Shown piece by piece: positions 1 to 9,220 of a DNA stretch of 64,000 nt. The stretch is from Nocardioides pantholopis (GTDB taxonomy: Bacteria; Actinomycetota; Actinomycetes; Propionibacteriales; Nocardioidaceae): assembly GCF_003710085.1 (NCBI RefSeq), contig NZ_CP033324.1, positions 2,489,501-2,553,500 on the forward strand, in the 5' to 3' direction. The notes beneath the pieces were generated by a model. It was not told the DNA's origin and made no database searches. It was given only the letters and a program-made list of their open reading frames with translations. Made by a program: the position numbers and the translations under genes. Positions within the stretch are counted from its first letter, which is position 1. Each line of letters opens with the position of its first letter.

Positions 1-865
1 TGACCTCGGACTGCCACTCCTGACGGAAGGTGACGATCTCGTCGTGGCTACGGCCGACGAAGTTCCACCACATGACGATCTCCTCGCCCAGCGGCTCCCC
101 GCCGATGAGCACCCCGCGTACGGCGGCGTGGCCCGCGCGGATGACGAGCTCTTCGGATCCCGGAGGGACGTAGCAGAGCTGTCCGACCCCGACCTCGATC
201 CCGTTCAGCGCTGGCTCCCCCGTGTCGACGAGCAGACCGTGCTCGAAGGCCGGGTTCGCCGGGAGGCGGACCTCGCCGCCGGCAGGCAGGTCGATCTGCG
301 CTGCTACTAGGGGACTGAACGTCGTCAGGGGGGCCGACTGTCCGAGGAGCTCACCGAGGAAGACGCGCACCGTGGCGGCACCGTGCGTGACCGGATGCGG
401 CACCCAGTGCTCGAACAGCGGTTCCGTCCAGCGGTGTGCCTCAGGCAGAGCAACCCACAGCTGCACACCGCGCAGGCCTCGGGCGTCCTCGGTCGAGACC
501 TCTGAGTGCTGGATGCCCCGCCCTGCGGTCATCAGGTTCACCTGGCCAGGAACGACGTAGGCCAGGTTGCCTAGGGAATCGCGGTGCTCGACCTTGCCGG
601 CGTACAGCCAGCTGACGGTCTGCAGCCCGGTGTGCGGATGCGGACGTGTGTCCATGGTCCGCGCTGTGGATGCCGGTGTCGGACCGAAGGAGTCCGCGAA
701 GCACCAGGCGCCGATGAGGCTGCGCGCGCGTTGCGGCAGCGTGCGCCGGACCAGCAACGCTCGCTGACCGCCCAACGGAACCTCACGCGGCTCGAGTAGC
801 TCAGGACCAACGCCAGGCTCGGTCACGCTCACCGCTTCCTCAGGGTGCTGCTCGACGTTGCTCAC
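1..865 (-). CDS. Pirin family protein (3' end cut by window edge)
   Basis: Cupin-fold protein of the pirin family; members bind a metal and some act as quercetin 2,3-dioxygenases or transcription cofactors. Reading leftward, the translation contains the pirin N-terminal metal-site block HPHTGLQTVSWLYAGKVEH, followed by GQVNLMTAGRGIQHSEV, and the family C-terminal pattern MWWNFVGRSHDEI close to the edge. 288 codons are visible, so only the last few residues are missing. I chose the GTG at 865 because GGAGAGG lies about 5 bases upstream. The frame stays open further upstream and runs into the glutaminase remnant, so the true N-terminus is slightly uncertain. The physiological substrate cannot be inferred from the neighbours. 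Confidence 0.88.
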   Translation of the reverse strand, partial: MSNVEQHPEEAVSVTEPGVGPELLEPREVPLGGQRALLVRRTLPQRARSLIGAWCFADSFGPTPASTARTMDTRPHPHTGLQTVSWLYAGKVEHRDSLGNLAYVVPGQVNLMTAGRGIQHSEVSTEDARGLRGVQLWVALPEAHRWTEPLFEHWVPHPVTHGAATVRVFLGELLGQSAPLTTFSPLVAAQIDLPAGGEVRLPANPAFEHGLLVDTGEPALNGIEVGVGQLCYVPPGSEELVIRAGHAAVRGVLIGGEPLGEEIVMWWNFVGRSHDEIVTFRQEWQSEV

Positions 866-940
866 GCTGACCTCTCCGTTCTCGTCGACGTCGAGCCGGA
901 ACCCGGCTCCTGGCTTCTGGGGTGGCCGAGGAACCCGCCG

Positions 941-1071
941 CGCGAAGACCGCACCGAGACGATCGGGATCGGCTGCCGCGAGCTCGGGGATGTACCCGCC
1001 GGCTCTCCGGAGACATCCGACTCGACATCTCCAAGCACCTCGGTCACGTAGTCAGCGATGACTGATCGCAT
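941..1071 (-). pseudogene. Glutaminase A N-terminal remnant, frameshifted
   Basis: The ATG at 1071 has a strong ribosome site (AAGGAGG, 7-base spacing) and starts MRSVIADYVTEVLGDVESD, which resembles the first residues of serine-dependent glutaminase A (glutamine to glutamate plus ammonia). Near 995-1000 the frame must shift by one base to continue as YIPELAAADPDRLGAVFA, the next conserved glutaminase segment. After about 45 residues the similarity stops and sequence leading into the pirin gene follows. The catalytic serine and the rest of the roughly 300-residue enzyme are absent. I see this as a deletion that joined a glutaminase head to the region upstream of the pirin gene. Confidence 0.7.
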
Positions 1072-1084
1072 CGATCCGCCTCCT

Positions 1085-1477
1085 TCATGCTCCACCTCGT
1101 GCAGCCCGTGTGACGAGGGCGAAGTCCGCGGGGGTCGGCCGGCGGAACACGCCGCCTCGAGCGGTGAACTCACTGCCATGGCCCTCCAGGTGCCGGGCGA
1201 ACACTGGACACAACGGTACGACGGTGAGTTTCCTGCGGATGCTGTCGTCGAGCGCCTCGCGGACCAGCAACCCCGCCAGACCCCGCCCACCGAAGTCCTC
1301 GTCCACCTCGGTATGGAAGAAGATCCGCTCGTGGCCTGGCCCAGGAGGATCGACGAAGTCGGCTCGGCCAACGGTTGATCCATCGTCGAGGCTCACTGTG
1401 TACGAACCGATGGGGCTGCCGATCTCGAGCTCGACCTTCACGGTCGCACCGGACTTGTCCGTCAGCGTCTTGCTCAT
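1085..1477 (-). CDS. Small GNAT acetyltransferase of the YjdJ type
   Basis: About 130 residues with the short GCN5-related acetyltransferase fold (PF14542-like). The acetyl-CoA loop region reads FFHTEVDEDFGGRGLAGLLV, followed by a basic helix and VVPLCPVFARHLEGH, typical of this family. The substrate is unknown. The start at 1477 gives a conventional N-terminus; an in-frame ATG at about 1528 has a better Shine-Dalgarno (AGAGGA) and would add 17 residues. The stop lies only 13 bases before the glutaminase remnant start, so both may once have been co-transcribed. A second member of the same family is at 9635-9946. Confidence 0.75.
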   Translation of the reverse strand: MSKTLTDKSGATVKVELEIGSPIGSYTVSLDDGSTVGRADFVDPPGPGHERIFFHTEVDEDFGGRGLAGLLVREALDDSIRRKLTVVPLCPVFARHLEGHGSEFTARGGVFRRPTPADFALVTRAARGGA

Positions 1478-1754
1478 GTGGTCGTCCTGTCTCAGGTTCT
1501 CTTCGCGCATGTCAGCCGGGGTGGCCATGGTGGTTCCTCTCATCTCCACGAGCCAGGTCCGGCTGGTCCGGTGCGGTCCCGCGCAGGCTGGTGGCGTGCC
1601 ACCAGACTGGCGTTGAGCGGCCTGCCTTCGCGTCGGCGGAATCCCCGATGTCCTCGCCGACCATTCCGTCGTCAGGACCGGTCGGGTCTGGCAGGGTCGG
1701 GTTCGCATCGGTGAGACCCACCTAACTCGCCGCCAACCCAGAGAAGAGCGAACG

Positions 1755-2964
1755 CTGAGCCACCTCCTAGGCCGCCGCGCGGAGCGCGAGTCGATCGACC
1801 AGCTGCTCACGCAGGCACGAGCCGGGCGCTGCGGCGCTCTGGTGGTGCGGGGGGAAGCCGGCATCGGCAAGACGGCCCTCGTGGAGCAGGCCTGCGACAC
1901 AGCGGCCTCGTCGGGCTTCCGGGTCGAGTCCGCGGTGGGGGTGGCGGCCGAGTCGCTGTTCGCGTTCGCGGGCCTGCACCAGCTGTGCGGTCCGCTTCTG
2001 AGTCGCCTCGATGCGCTGCCCGATCCGCAGCAGGCCGCCCTGGGCGTCGCCTTCGGGTCGCGATCCGGTCCCCCGCCCGATCGCTTCCTGGTCGGGTTGG
2101 CGACCCTCAGCTTGCTGGCCGAGGTCGCCGAGGAGCGGCCGCTGTTGTGTCTCGTCGACGATGCGCAATGGCTGGACGAAGCGTCCGCCAAGGTCCTGGC
2201 ATTCGTGGCGCGACGGTTGTCGGCCGAGCGGGTTGCGCTGCTGTTCGCGCTGCGCGACTCCGGCGAAGCCGACAACTCCCCGTTCCCCGGGTTGCCCGAG
2301 CTGCGCCTCGAAGGGCTCGGCGAGGCCGATGCGCAGGGGCTGCTGGCTGCCGCCGTGCCCACGCGGCTCGATGACGCCGTACGGGACCGGATCGTCGCCG
2401 AGGCGCGCGGCAACCCCCTGGCCCTGCTCGAGCTGCCCCGCAGCACGCGAGCCGTGCACCTGGCCGGCGGGTTCGAGCCGCCCGACGCGCTGAGCGTCCC
2501 TCGCCGGGTCGAGGACGGCTTCCGACGCCGCTCCGCGAGCCTCCCCGCCGAGACCCAGCTGTTGCTGCTGGTCGCCGCAGCAGATGACCGGCGAGACCGC
2601 CCGCGCACACCTCGTCTACGGCGAGTGGCTACGCCGCGAGGGCCGTCGCCAAGACGCCCGGGAACAACTACGCACCGCCCACCAGCAACTGTCGGACATA
2701 GGTATGGAGGCGTTCGCCGAGCGCGCCGCCCGTGAGCTGCGCGCCACGGGTGAGCATCCCCGCAAGCGGACCGCCCAGCCGACCGACGGCCTCACCGCCC
2801 AAGAGCTGCACATCGCGCGACTGGTGGCCACCGGAGCGACCACCCGGGAGGTCGCTGCGCAACTGTTCCTGAGCCCCCGCACGATCGAGGCACACCTCCG
2901 CAGCATCTTCCGCAAGCTGGGCATCACCTCCCGCCGACAGCTCAGGGAGCTGCCGCCTTCCTGA
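1755..2964 (+). pseudogene. LuxR-family ATPase regulator with central deletion
   Basis: The first part reads as the N-terminal AAA/NB-ARC region of a large (about 900 residue) LuxR regulator: LLGRRAERE at the start, Walker A GEAGIGKTAL near 1855, Walker B LLCLVDDAQWLD near 2145. At about 2580 this frame degenerates. A different frame then continues with the family C-terminus from about 2584, including a TPR-like helix (LVYGEWLRREGRRQDAREQL) and a complete LuxR helix-turn-helix (LTAQELHIARLVATGATTRE). Roughly 500 central residues and the reading frame are lost. No good start codon lies ahead of LLGRRAERE; the first in-frame GTG is 1842, inside the domain. The 3' part might still be translated as a small DNA-binding protein from 2584. 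Confidence 0.75.
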
Positions 2965-3130
2965 CAAGACAGGCAGACCACCCGAATTCGAGATCCCGGG
3001 ACCTGCGAAGCTGGGGACTGCTGCACGGGTGACAGGTTGACGTGCCCCATGGATCGGGATCGTGCACGTCCCCTCTGACCTGCAGAGCCGTGCTCCCCCG
3101 CACCCGCACCGGCGGCCGCCGAGGCGCCGC

Positions 3131-3763
3131 CTACCCGCGCAGGTAGGCCAGCACCGCGGACACCCGGCGGTCGGAGCCGGCGTCGAGGCGCAGCTTGATG
3201 AAGATGTTGCCGACGTGCTTGCGCACGGCAGCCTCGCTGACGACGAGCTCCTGGGCGATGGACCCGTTGGTGCGGCCCTCGGCCATCAGCGCCAGCACCT
3301 CACGCTCGCGCTCGGTCAGGCGGGCGAGCGGGCCGTCGTCGCGGCGCCGGCCGAGCAGTTGCCGCACCACCTGCGGGTCGACCACCGTCTCGCCGGCAGC
3401 GACCCGGTCGAGGCTCTCAAGGAACTCGCGCACGTGCCCCACCCGGTCCTTGAGGAGGTAGCCGACCCCTCCGTGCGGCGCCGAGTCGAGGAGCTCCGGC
3501 ACGTACGCCTCGGCGACGTACGCCGAGAGCACCATGACCGCGATCCCGGGATGTTCAGCACGGATGCGGGCGGCGGCGCGCAGCCCCTCGTCGGTGTGGG
3601 TGGGCGGCATCCGGATGTCGGTCACGACGACGTCGGGCAGCTCGCGGGCGACGTAGGCCAGCAGCGCCTCGGCATCCGAGACCGCCGCGACGACCTCGTG
3701 CCCTGCGCGCTCGAGAATGCCGACCAGCCCCTCGCGCAGCAGCGCGGCGTCCTCGGCCAGCAC
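3131..3763 (-). CDS. NarL/FixJ-family response regulator
   Basis: Receiver plus LuxR-type helix-turn-helix. The receiver begins LAEDAALLREGL, with the phospho-acceptor Asp at about residue 49 (VVVTDIRMPP) and the conserved Lys in GYLLKDRVG. The output domain reads LTEREREVLALMAEGRTNGS. It is encoded directly after the sensor kinase at 3769-5022 and should be its partner. I used the GTG at 3763. A CTG at about 3773 overlapping the kinase stop would restore the usual two or three extra residues and is a possible start. The pair is divergent from the ABC exporter at 5130, its most likely target. Confidence 0.88.
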   Translation of the reverse strand: MLAEDAALLREGLVGILERAGHEVVAAVSDAEALLAYVARELPDVVVTDIRMPPTHTDEGLRAAARIRAEHPGIAVMVLSAYVAEAYVPELLDSAPHGGVGYLLKDRVGHVREFLESLDRVAAGETVVDPQVVRQLLGRRRDDGPLARLTEREREVLALMAEGRTNGSIAQELVVSEAAVRKHVGNIFIKLRLDAGSDRRVSAVLAYLRG

Positions 3764-3768
3764 GACGC

Positions 3769-5022
3769 TCAGTTGCCTGCGCACGGCGCCTCCATCCGCA
3801 CCTCGGTCGGCCCGCCGGTCGGGCTCGTCACCCGCAGGTCGCCGCCCAGGGCGTCGAGGCGTACGGCGAGGCCCGCCAGGCCGCTGCCGCTCGCGCGGTC
3901 GACGACCGCGCCACCTTGCCCGTCGTCGACGACCGCCAGGATGAAGCTGCCGGCACGCCGCCAGCCGTGCACCTGCGCGCGCCGGGCCCCGGAGTGCCGG
4001 GCGACGTTGGTGAGTGCCTCGCTGACGACGAAGTACGCCGCCGTCTCCACCGGCGCGGGCAGGCGCTCGTCGAGCCGGATCTCCACCGTCACCGGCACGA
4101 GGGAGCGGTCGGCGATCTCGTGCACCGCCGCGGCGAGCCCGTGGTCGGCAAGCACCCGTGGGTGGATGCCGCGCACCGTGGTGCGCAGCTCCTCGAGCGC
4201 CTCCTCGGCCTGGCGGTGCGCCTGTCGCACCAAGTTCAGGCCGGGGCCCTCGGGCACGTCGAGCTCCGCGCTGCCGAGTGTCATCGTCAGCGCCACGAGC
4301 CGCTGCTGCACGCCGTCGTGCAGGTCGCGCTCGATACGGCGCCGTTCGGTCTCGAACGCGTCGACCAGGTCGACGCGCGATCGACGCAGGTCGGCCACCG
4401 CCTGGGCCAGCTCGGCGTCGCGGGGGCTGAGCAGCTGGCGCGCGAGCGCTGCCTGGGCGACCGCGAGCACGCCCACGACGTACGCCGCCAGCGGGAGCGC
4501 CGGGACTGCGATCGCTGCGGCGAGCCATGCCTCGGGTCCCGGCTCGACCTCCCAGCCGAGCATCACGAACGTGTCGACGGTGGCGAGCAACGGGGCGAGG
4601 ATCAGCGTCACGGACACGAAGACGGCCAGCACGACCAGGGCGTCGAGCGGCCACAGCACGACCGCGACCAGGAACGCGTATCCCACCTCCGGCCACGAGA
4701 CCGGCAGTCGCCGGCCGGCACGGAGCCGCTCGCGCAGCGACATCCCGGACGCCGGTGCGCCCTGCACGAGCCGGAGCCGGGCCCGCTCGAGGACGCCCAG
4801 GACCCCAGCCAGCACGGGGATCCCGGCCAGCACGACCAGTCCGACGACCACGACGGCCGTGAGGGCCCCGACGAAGAGGATGCCCAGCAGGACGACCAGC
4901 ATGACGATGCCGATCGGGACCGTCGTGAGGAGGTAGGCGAGCGCGCCCCACGGCCACCGGGACCCCAGGTAGCGCCAGGGGTGCGCGCGCAGGGCCGCCC
5001 ACGCGTCCGGCGTCCGGGTCAT
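3769..5022 (-). CDS. Sensor histidine kinase, NarL group, membrane sensor
   Basis: 417 residues. The N-terminal half is a membrane sensor with about four to six hydrophobic segments (roughly residues 25-75, 115-150 and 165-192), resembling the PF13796-type sensor found in actinobacterial kinases. A HisKA_3 dimerisation helix follows with the phospho-accepting His235 in RRRIERDLHDGVQQRL, then a HATPase domain with the N box SEALTNVARHS and the G box VDDGQGG...GSGLAGL. It phosphorylates the adjacent response regulator. The ligand is unknown, but divergence from a MacB-like exporter suggests a membrane or cell-wall stress signal. Confidence 0.9.
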   Translation of the reverse strand: MTRTPDAWAALRAHPWRYLGSRWPWGALAYLLTTVPIGIVMLVVLLGILFVGALTAVVVVGLVVLAGIPVLAGVLGVLERARLRLVQGAPASGMSLRERLRAGRRLPVSWPEVGYAFLVAVVLWPLDALVVLAVFVSVTLILAPLLATVDTFVMLGWEVEPGPEAWLAAAIAVPALPLAAYVVGVLAVAQAALARQLLSPRDAELAQAVADLRRSRVDLVDAFETERRRIERDLHDGVQQRLVALTMTLGSAELDVPEGPGLNLVRQAHRQAEEALEELRTTVRGIHPRVLADHGLAAAVHEIADRSLVPVTVEIRLDERLPAPVETAAYFVVSEALTNVARHSGARRAQVHGWRRAGSFILAVVDDGQGGAVVDRASGSGLAGLAVRLDALGGDLRVTSPTGGPTEVRMEAPCAGN

Positions 5023-5129
5023 GCCCCGACCCTAGGGGGCGACGAGACCACGCGGGGTAGCGTGCGCGCTACCCCAGGTGTCGCGCACAGGCCAGCGCTC
5101 CGAGGCGGGATCCGCCGTGGGATGGGGAC

Positions 5130-5873
5130 ATGACCACGACCCAGCTCGACACCGTCGCCGTCGCGCTCGACGGCATCACCCGCACCTACAAGTCCCGGGC
5201 CGGTGAGGTCCATGCGCTGCGCGGCGTCACCCACGCCTTCGCGCGCGGCAGCTTCACCGCGATCATGGGTCCCTCGGGCTCCGGCAAGTCGACGCTGCTG
5301 CAGGTCGCGGCCGGCCTCGACCGGCCCACGCGCGGCGAGGTGGTGGTCGGCGGCCGCCCGATCGGCCGGCTCGGCCAGACAGCGCTCACGAAACTGCGGC
5401 GTACGGCGATGGGCTTCGTCTTCCAGTCCTACAACCTGCTCGACGCACTCACGGCGTACGACAACGTCGCCCTGCCGTCCCGGCTCGCGGGCCGGCGGGT
5501 CGAGCGCACCGCGGTGCTCGCAGCCCTCTCCCAGGTCGGACTCGACGGCCTGGCCAAGCGCCGCCCCCCGGAGCTCTCGGGCGGACAGCAGCAACGCGTC
5601 GCGATCGCCCGGGCGCTGCACAGCAGCCCCGACGTCCTGTTCGCGGACGAGCCGACCGGAGCACTCGACCGGAGCTCCGGGCGCCAGGTGCTCGAACTGC
5701 TCCGCGCGGCCTCCAACCAGGAGGGCCAGACCGTCGTCATGGTCACCCACGACCCGCTGGCCGCTTCGTACGCGCACACCGCGCTCTTCCTCGCCGACGG
5801 CCTCGTGGTCGGCCGGCTCGATCGCGCCGACGCCACCGGCATCGCCGCCTTCATGAGCGAGCTCGAACGATGA
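5130..5873 (+). CDS. ABC transporter ATP-binding protein (MacB/LolD type)
   Basis: 247 residues with all ATPase motifs: Walker A MGPSGSGKST near residue 46, Q-loop FVFQSYNLLD, signature LSGGQQQRVAIARAL near 149, Walker B VLFADEPTGALD near 169 and the H-loop in MVTHDP. The GALD Walker-B extension is typical of the MacB/LolD/FtsE class that pairs with FtsX-like permeases. It overlaps the permease gene by 4 bases (ATGA), so the two are translationally coupled. Expected role: mechanical transmission or export of an antimicrobial peptide, lipid or similar compound. Confidence 0.93.
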   Translation: MTTTQLDTVAVALDGITRTYKSRAGEVHALRGVTHAFARGSFTAIMGPSGSGKSTLLQVAAGLDRPTRGEVVVGGRPIGRLGQTALTKLRRTAMGFVFQSYNLLDALTAYDNVALPSRLAGRRVERTAVLAALSQVGLDGLAKRRPPELSGGQQQRVAIARALHSSPDVLFADEPTGALDRSSGRQVLELLRAASNQEGQTVVMVTHDPLAASYAHTALFLADGLVVGRLDRADATGIAAFMSELER

Positions 5874-7720
5874 TGCTGTCGCTGAGTCGGCAGACCGTCC
5901 GACAGTCTTGGCCGCTGTACCTCGGAGCCTTCGTGGCCCTCTCGTGTGGTGTGGTCCTGATCGCGGTGGCCACGACCCTGGTCGGCGCCGTGGACGTCAG
6001 CACCCGCCGCGAGGGTCTGAGCGCCGCCGAGCGCCTGCAGCTCGAGGACCTCGCGGCGATGGTCGGGATCATGTCCGGCGTCGCGCTCTTCATGGCCGTC
6101 TTCGTCGTGTCGAGCACGTTCGGATTCGTGATCGCTGCGCGGCAGCGCGAGCTCGGCCTGCTCCGCCTGGTCGGCGCCACGCCCCGGCAGGTCCGCCGGC
6201 TGGTGCTGGGCGAGTCGGCGGTGGTGGCAGTGGTCGCCACGGCCGCGGGGTTGGTGCTCGCGGTGCCGGCCACCTGGGCCCTCCTCGAGCTGCTCGAGGC
6301 CAAGGGGCTCCTCACCGTCGAGCTGACGATGCCGCCACCGTGGGTCGCCTGGACGGTGTGCACCGGTGGGGGCGTCGGTGTCGCGCTGCTCGGCTCCTGG
6401 CGGGCGTCGAAGCGCGCCGCCAGGGTCGCCCCTGTCGCGGCACTGCGCGAGGCCGGTCTCGAGCGGCGCCGCCCGTCCGTCGCCCAGATCGTCATCGGCA
6501 CGCTCTGCCTGGCGGGACCGGCCTCCATCTTCGTGCTCGCGGACGAGATCAGTCCGCTCGTCGCGATGATCGTGGGGATCCTGGTGCCCGAGCTGGTCGT
6601 GGTCGGCCTGGTCTGCTTCGGACGCCTGCTCTTCCCGTGGCTCGGAGGGCTGATGGCCCGGCCCTTCGCCCGGCGCGACGTCGCCGCTCGGCTCGCTCGG
6701 GACCACGTGCACACCGGCGCCCGCACGCCTGCGGCCCTCGGCGCTCCGATCCTGGCGATCGCCGCGATCGCGGGCTCGATGATCGTCACGCTCAGCTTCG
6801 CCGCCGACTGGTCCACCGCGCTCGACCGCGAGCACCTGCAGGTGCCGGCGGTCGTCGAGACCAACGGCGACCGCGACGTCGCAGGCCGGCTGACCTCGGA
6901 CCCGGATGTCCGGCTCGCCGATCCGCGCCGGGTCATCGGCGAGCACGAGGTGATCGACGTCCATCTCGTCGAGCAGACCCGGGGGCTCACCGCTGTCCGC
7001 GGCAGCCTCGACGACCTCGGGGACGACCGCGTCGCGGTGACGGAGACCTACGCCTCGGACTCCGGGGCGGGGCTCGGAGAGCAGGTCCGCTTCCGCGTGG
7101 ACGGAGAGCCGGTGCGGGCGCGGGTCGCCGCAGTCGTCCGCGACGCGCCGGACCTCTTCGCGGAGGTCCTGGTGCCACCCGCCCTGGGCGGTGCCCGAGC
7201 CGACCGGGTGGTGCCCGACGTGGTCTTCGTCGACCCCGGGTCCGCCGATCTGGACGCCCTCCTCGCCGACACCTCGGCGACGGTGCTCAGCAAGGACGCG
7301 TGGATCGCGCAGACCGACGCAGAGACTCGGGCCGGCAACCAGCTCGGACTGTGGGTGCTGCTCGGACCGGCGGGCCTCTACGCCGGTATCGCCATCGTCA
7401 ACTCGGTGCTGGTCGGCGTCTCGCAGCGTCGGCGCCAGCTGCGCACCGTCGCGCTGCTCGGCGCGACCGACGACCAGCTGCGCCGGATGGCGACCTGGGA
7501 GGCGGGCTTCGTGAGTGCGGCGGCACTGCTGCTCGGCGGTCTGGTCACGGGGTTCGTGGGCGCGCTCATCCGGTACGCGATCACGCGCGACCTGGCCGAC
7601 GTCCCCATGACGATGCCGTGGCTCCCGCTCACCGCGATCGTCGCGACGTGCCTCGGCCTGGCCGTCGTCGCCGCGCTGGCGGGGGCGCGTCTGGCAGCGA
7701 GATCTCCGGGAAGCGGCTGA
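5870..7720 (+). CDS. FtsX-like ABC transporter permease
   Basis: 616-residue membrane protein with hydrophobic segments near residues 15-40, 60-95, 105-150 and 160-180, a large extracytoplasmic region of about 170 residues (roughly 310-480), and three C-terminal membrane helices (about 485-610). The FtsX signature REL..LRLVGATPRQVRRL appears near residue 85 and again near the C-terminus as RRQLRTVALLGATDDQLRRM, the usual duplicated arrangement. It forms the membrane part of the exporter with the ATPase at 5130-5873. The kinase/regulator pair upstream on the other strand probably controls it. Confidence 0.9.
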   Translation: MMLSLSRQTVRQSWPLYLGAFVALSCGVVLIAVATTLVGAVDVSTRREGLSAAERLQLEDLAAMVGIMSGVALFMAVFVVSSTFGFVIAARQRELGLLRLVGATPRQVRRLVLGESAVVAVVATAAGLVLAVPATWALLELLEAKGLLTVELTMPPPWVAWTVCTGGGVGVALLGSWRASKRAARVAPVAALREAGLERRRPSVAQIVIGTLCLAGPASIFVLADEISPLVAMIVGILVPELVVVGLVCFGRLLFPWLGGLMARPFARRDVAARLARDHVHTGARTPAALGAPILAIAAIAGSMIVTLSFAADWSTALDREHLQVPAVVETNGDRDVAGRLTSDPDVRLADPRRVIGEHEVIDVHLVEQTRGLTAVRGSLDDLGDDRVAVTETYASDSGAGLGEQVRFRVDGEPVRARVAAVVRDAPDLFAEVLVPPALGGARADRVVPDVVFVDPGSADLDALLADTSATVLSKDAWIAQTDAETRAGNQLGLWVLLGPAGLYAGIAIVNSVLVGVSQRRRQLRTVALLGATDDQLRRMATWEAGFVSAAALLLGGLVTGFVGALIRYAITRDLADVPMTMPWLPLTAIVATCLGLAVVAALAGARLAARSPGSG

Positions 7721-7849
7721 CGAAGAGCACGTAGGTGCACAGCACCGACTAACGTGACACAGACCGCACCCGTCGGCCGGGCCCGACCAGCTGCCACGGA
7801 ACTGCCCCCGCACCACCCGACGCTGACGCCGTCGAGAAGGAGTCGCGCC

Positions 7850-8605
7850 ATGGTCAGTCCCACGGCCGAACACCACGTCTCGGCTCCCCTGTTGCGGGCG
7901 TCGTGGGACACGCTGACGTTCGTCCACTGGCGCGTCGCGCCGGAGCGGGTCCAGGCGCTGCTTCCTTCCGGACTGGAGGTCGACGTGTACGACGGCTCAG
8001 CGTGGGTGGGCCTGACCCCGTTCGTGATGGGCAACATGCGTCCTCTGGGCCTTCCCGATCTCCCCGGTGGCCTCCGCGTCCCGGGGTCGAGGAGACTCCC
8101 CCGCCTGGCCGACGTGTCGAGCACTCCGGAGACCAACCTCAGGACGTACGTGCGGGGACCCGACGGGCGTGATGGCTTGTGGTTCCTGACCATCGACGCC
8201 GGCAGTGCTGCGCTCGCGGCCGCCATCAGAGCGGCGGTCGGGGCGCCGTACCACCGCGCGACGATGTCGGTCGAGCACGACGGGCGCGCGGTCACCTACG
8301 TCGGCTCGAGGAGAGGCTCACGCGAGGGCTACCGGCTCGAGATCGAGCCAGGAGAGGCCATCGTGCCCTCGGAGCTCGACATCTGGGTCACCAGTCGTTG
8401 GCGCGCCTACACCCGTCACCTCGGCCGCCTCCTGGTCACGCCCGTCGAGCACGAGCCCTGGCCGCTGCGACAGGCGGCCGTGCGATCACTGGACCAGAAC
8501 CTCACCGACTCCGTCGGTCTGCCCGGCCTGGGCGAGCCAGCACTCGTGCACTACTCCGACGGAGTCCGGAAGGTGCGGCTGGGCCGACCTGCTGTCGTGG
8601 CTTGA
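7850..8605 (+). CDS. DUF2071 (YqjF-like) protein
   Basis: 251 residues matching the DUF2071/YqjF family (acetoacetate decarboxylase-like fold): DTLTFVHWRVAPERVQALLPSG near the start, WVGLTPFVMGNMRP, PETNLRTYV, and the C-terminal block WPLRQAAV. The frame is open further upstream, but AGAAGGAG at 7835-7842 marks the ATG at 7850. The family is widespread in actinobacteria without an established reaction. No operon partner: the next gene on the same strand is more than 600 bases away. Confidence 0.82.
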   Translation: MVSPTAEHHVSAPLLRASWDTLTFVHWRVAPERVQALLPSGLEVDVYDGSAWVGLTPFVMGNMRPLGLPDLPGGLRVPGSRRLPRLADVSSTPETNLRTYVRGPDGRDGLWFLTIDAGSAALAAAIRAAVGAPYHRATMSVEHDGRAVTYVGSRRGSREGYRLEIEPGEAIVPSELDIWVTSRWRAYTRHLGRLLVTPVEHEPWPLRQAAVRSLDQNLTDSVGLPGLGEPALVHYSDGVRKVRLGRPAVVA

Positions 8606-8628
8606 ACCCGTGACGGCGGGCCGCTCGC

Positions 8629-9003
8629 TCACCCGACGGCCACCACGAAGACCACCTCGTCCGGCTCGGACAGGTCGGTGCCGAGCACGGTGACCCGGTG
8701 GGTGCCCGGCGCGACGCCCATCGCGTCGTACTCGCGGCCGTGGACGTCGCGCACGCTCAGCTGGCCCTCGGACTCCACCTCGAAGTCGCCGAGATGGTCG
8801 AGCTGGGGGCCGTCCACGACGGCGACCTCGGTCGACGGGACGATCTGTACCTGGACGGGCCCCTCGGTGGTGGCGCGCAGGCCGACCGCGAGACAGTCGT
8901 GCGTCGCGGCGACGTTCGCGTCACCGAACGAGCCGGGCGGTGTGAAGTCCTCCCGTCCGACGAGCAGGACGACCGGATAGCTGGGACGGATCTGGGGACT
9001 CAC
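8629..9003 (-). CDS. Hypothetical protein, 124 residues
   Basis: I do not recognise a family. The product is acidic and mostly beta-like, with the order YPVVLLVGREDF, CLAVGLRATTEGPVQVQI, FEVESEGQLSVRDVHGREY and a C-terminal PGTHRVTVLGTDLSEPDEVVF. It has no signal peptide or membrane segment. The gene is convergent with the DUF2071 gene and ends 23 bases beyond its stop. The coding case rests on codon bias and an uninterrupted frame; the start is the first ATG and has no clear ribosome site. Confidence 0.55.
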   Translation of the reverse strand: MSPQIRPSYPVVLLVGREDFTPPGSFGDANVAATHDCLAVGLRATTEGPVQVQIVPSTEVAVVDGPQLDHLGDFEVESEGQLSVRDVHGREYDAMGVAPGTHRVTVLGTDLSEPDEVVFVVAVG

Positions 9004-9220
9004 CGAGGCAGGATCGCAGGGAGCACCGACAGTCCCGCGCCCGGTGCCCGGCGGCGGACATCACCTCCCCGCCGGCAGCTCAGAGCGCTGCCGCTGCCCT
9101 GATCAGGGCCCGGTTAGGCAATTCTCCCTGACGCGAGCGCAGGGCCCACTGCGCGAGTCTGAGGACGTCGCAGCTTCGCCTCACGGAAGCCCCGCGGCAC
9201 CTATCGCCCAGGGAGCACCC

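Noticed and set aside
1085..2608. A 507-residue open frame on the minus strand covering the LuxR remnant
   Set aside because: Only the last 130 residues (acetyltransferase) make sense. The rest is Arg/Ser/Ala-rich shadow of the plus-strand LuxR sequence.
3062..5133. Long plus-strand frames opposite the two-component pair
   Set aside because: Antisense shadows with low-complexity composition; the minus-strand kinase and regulator have all domain motifs.
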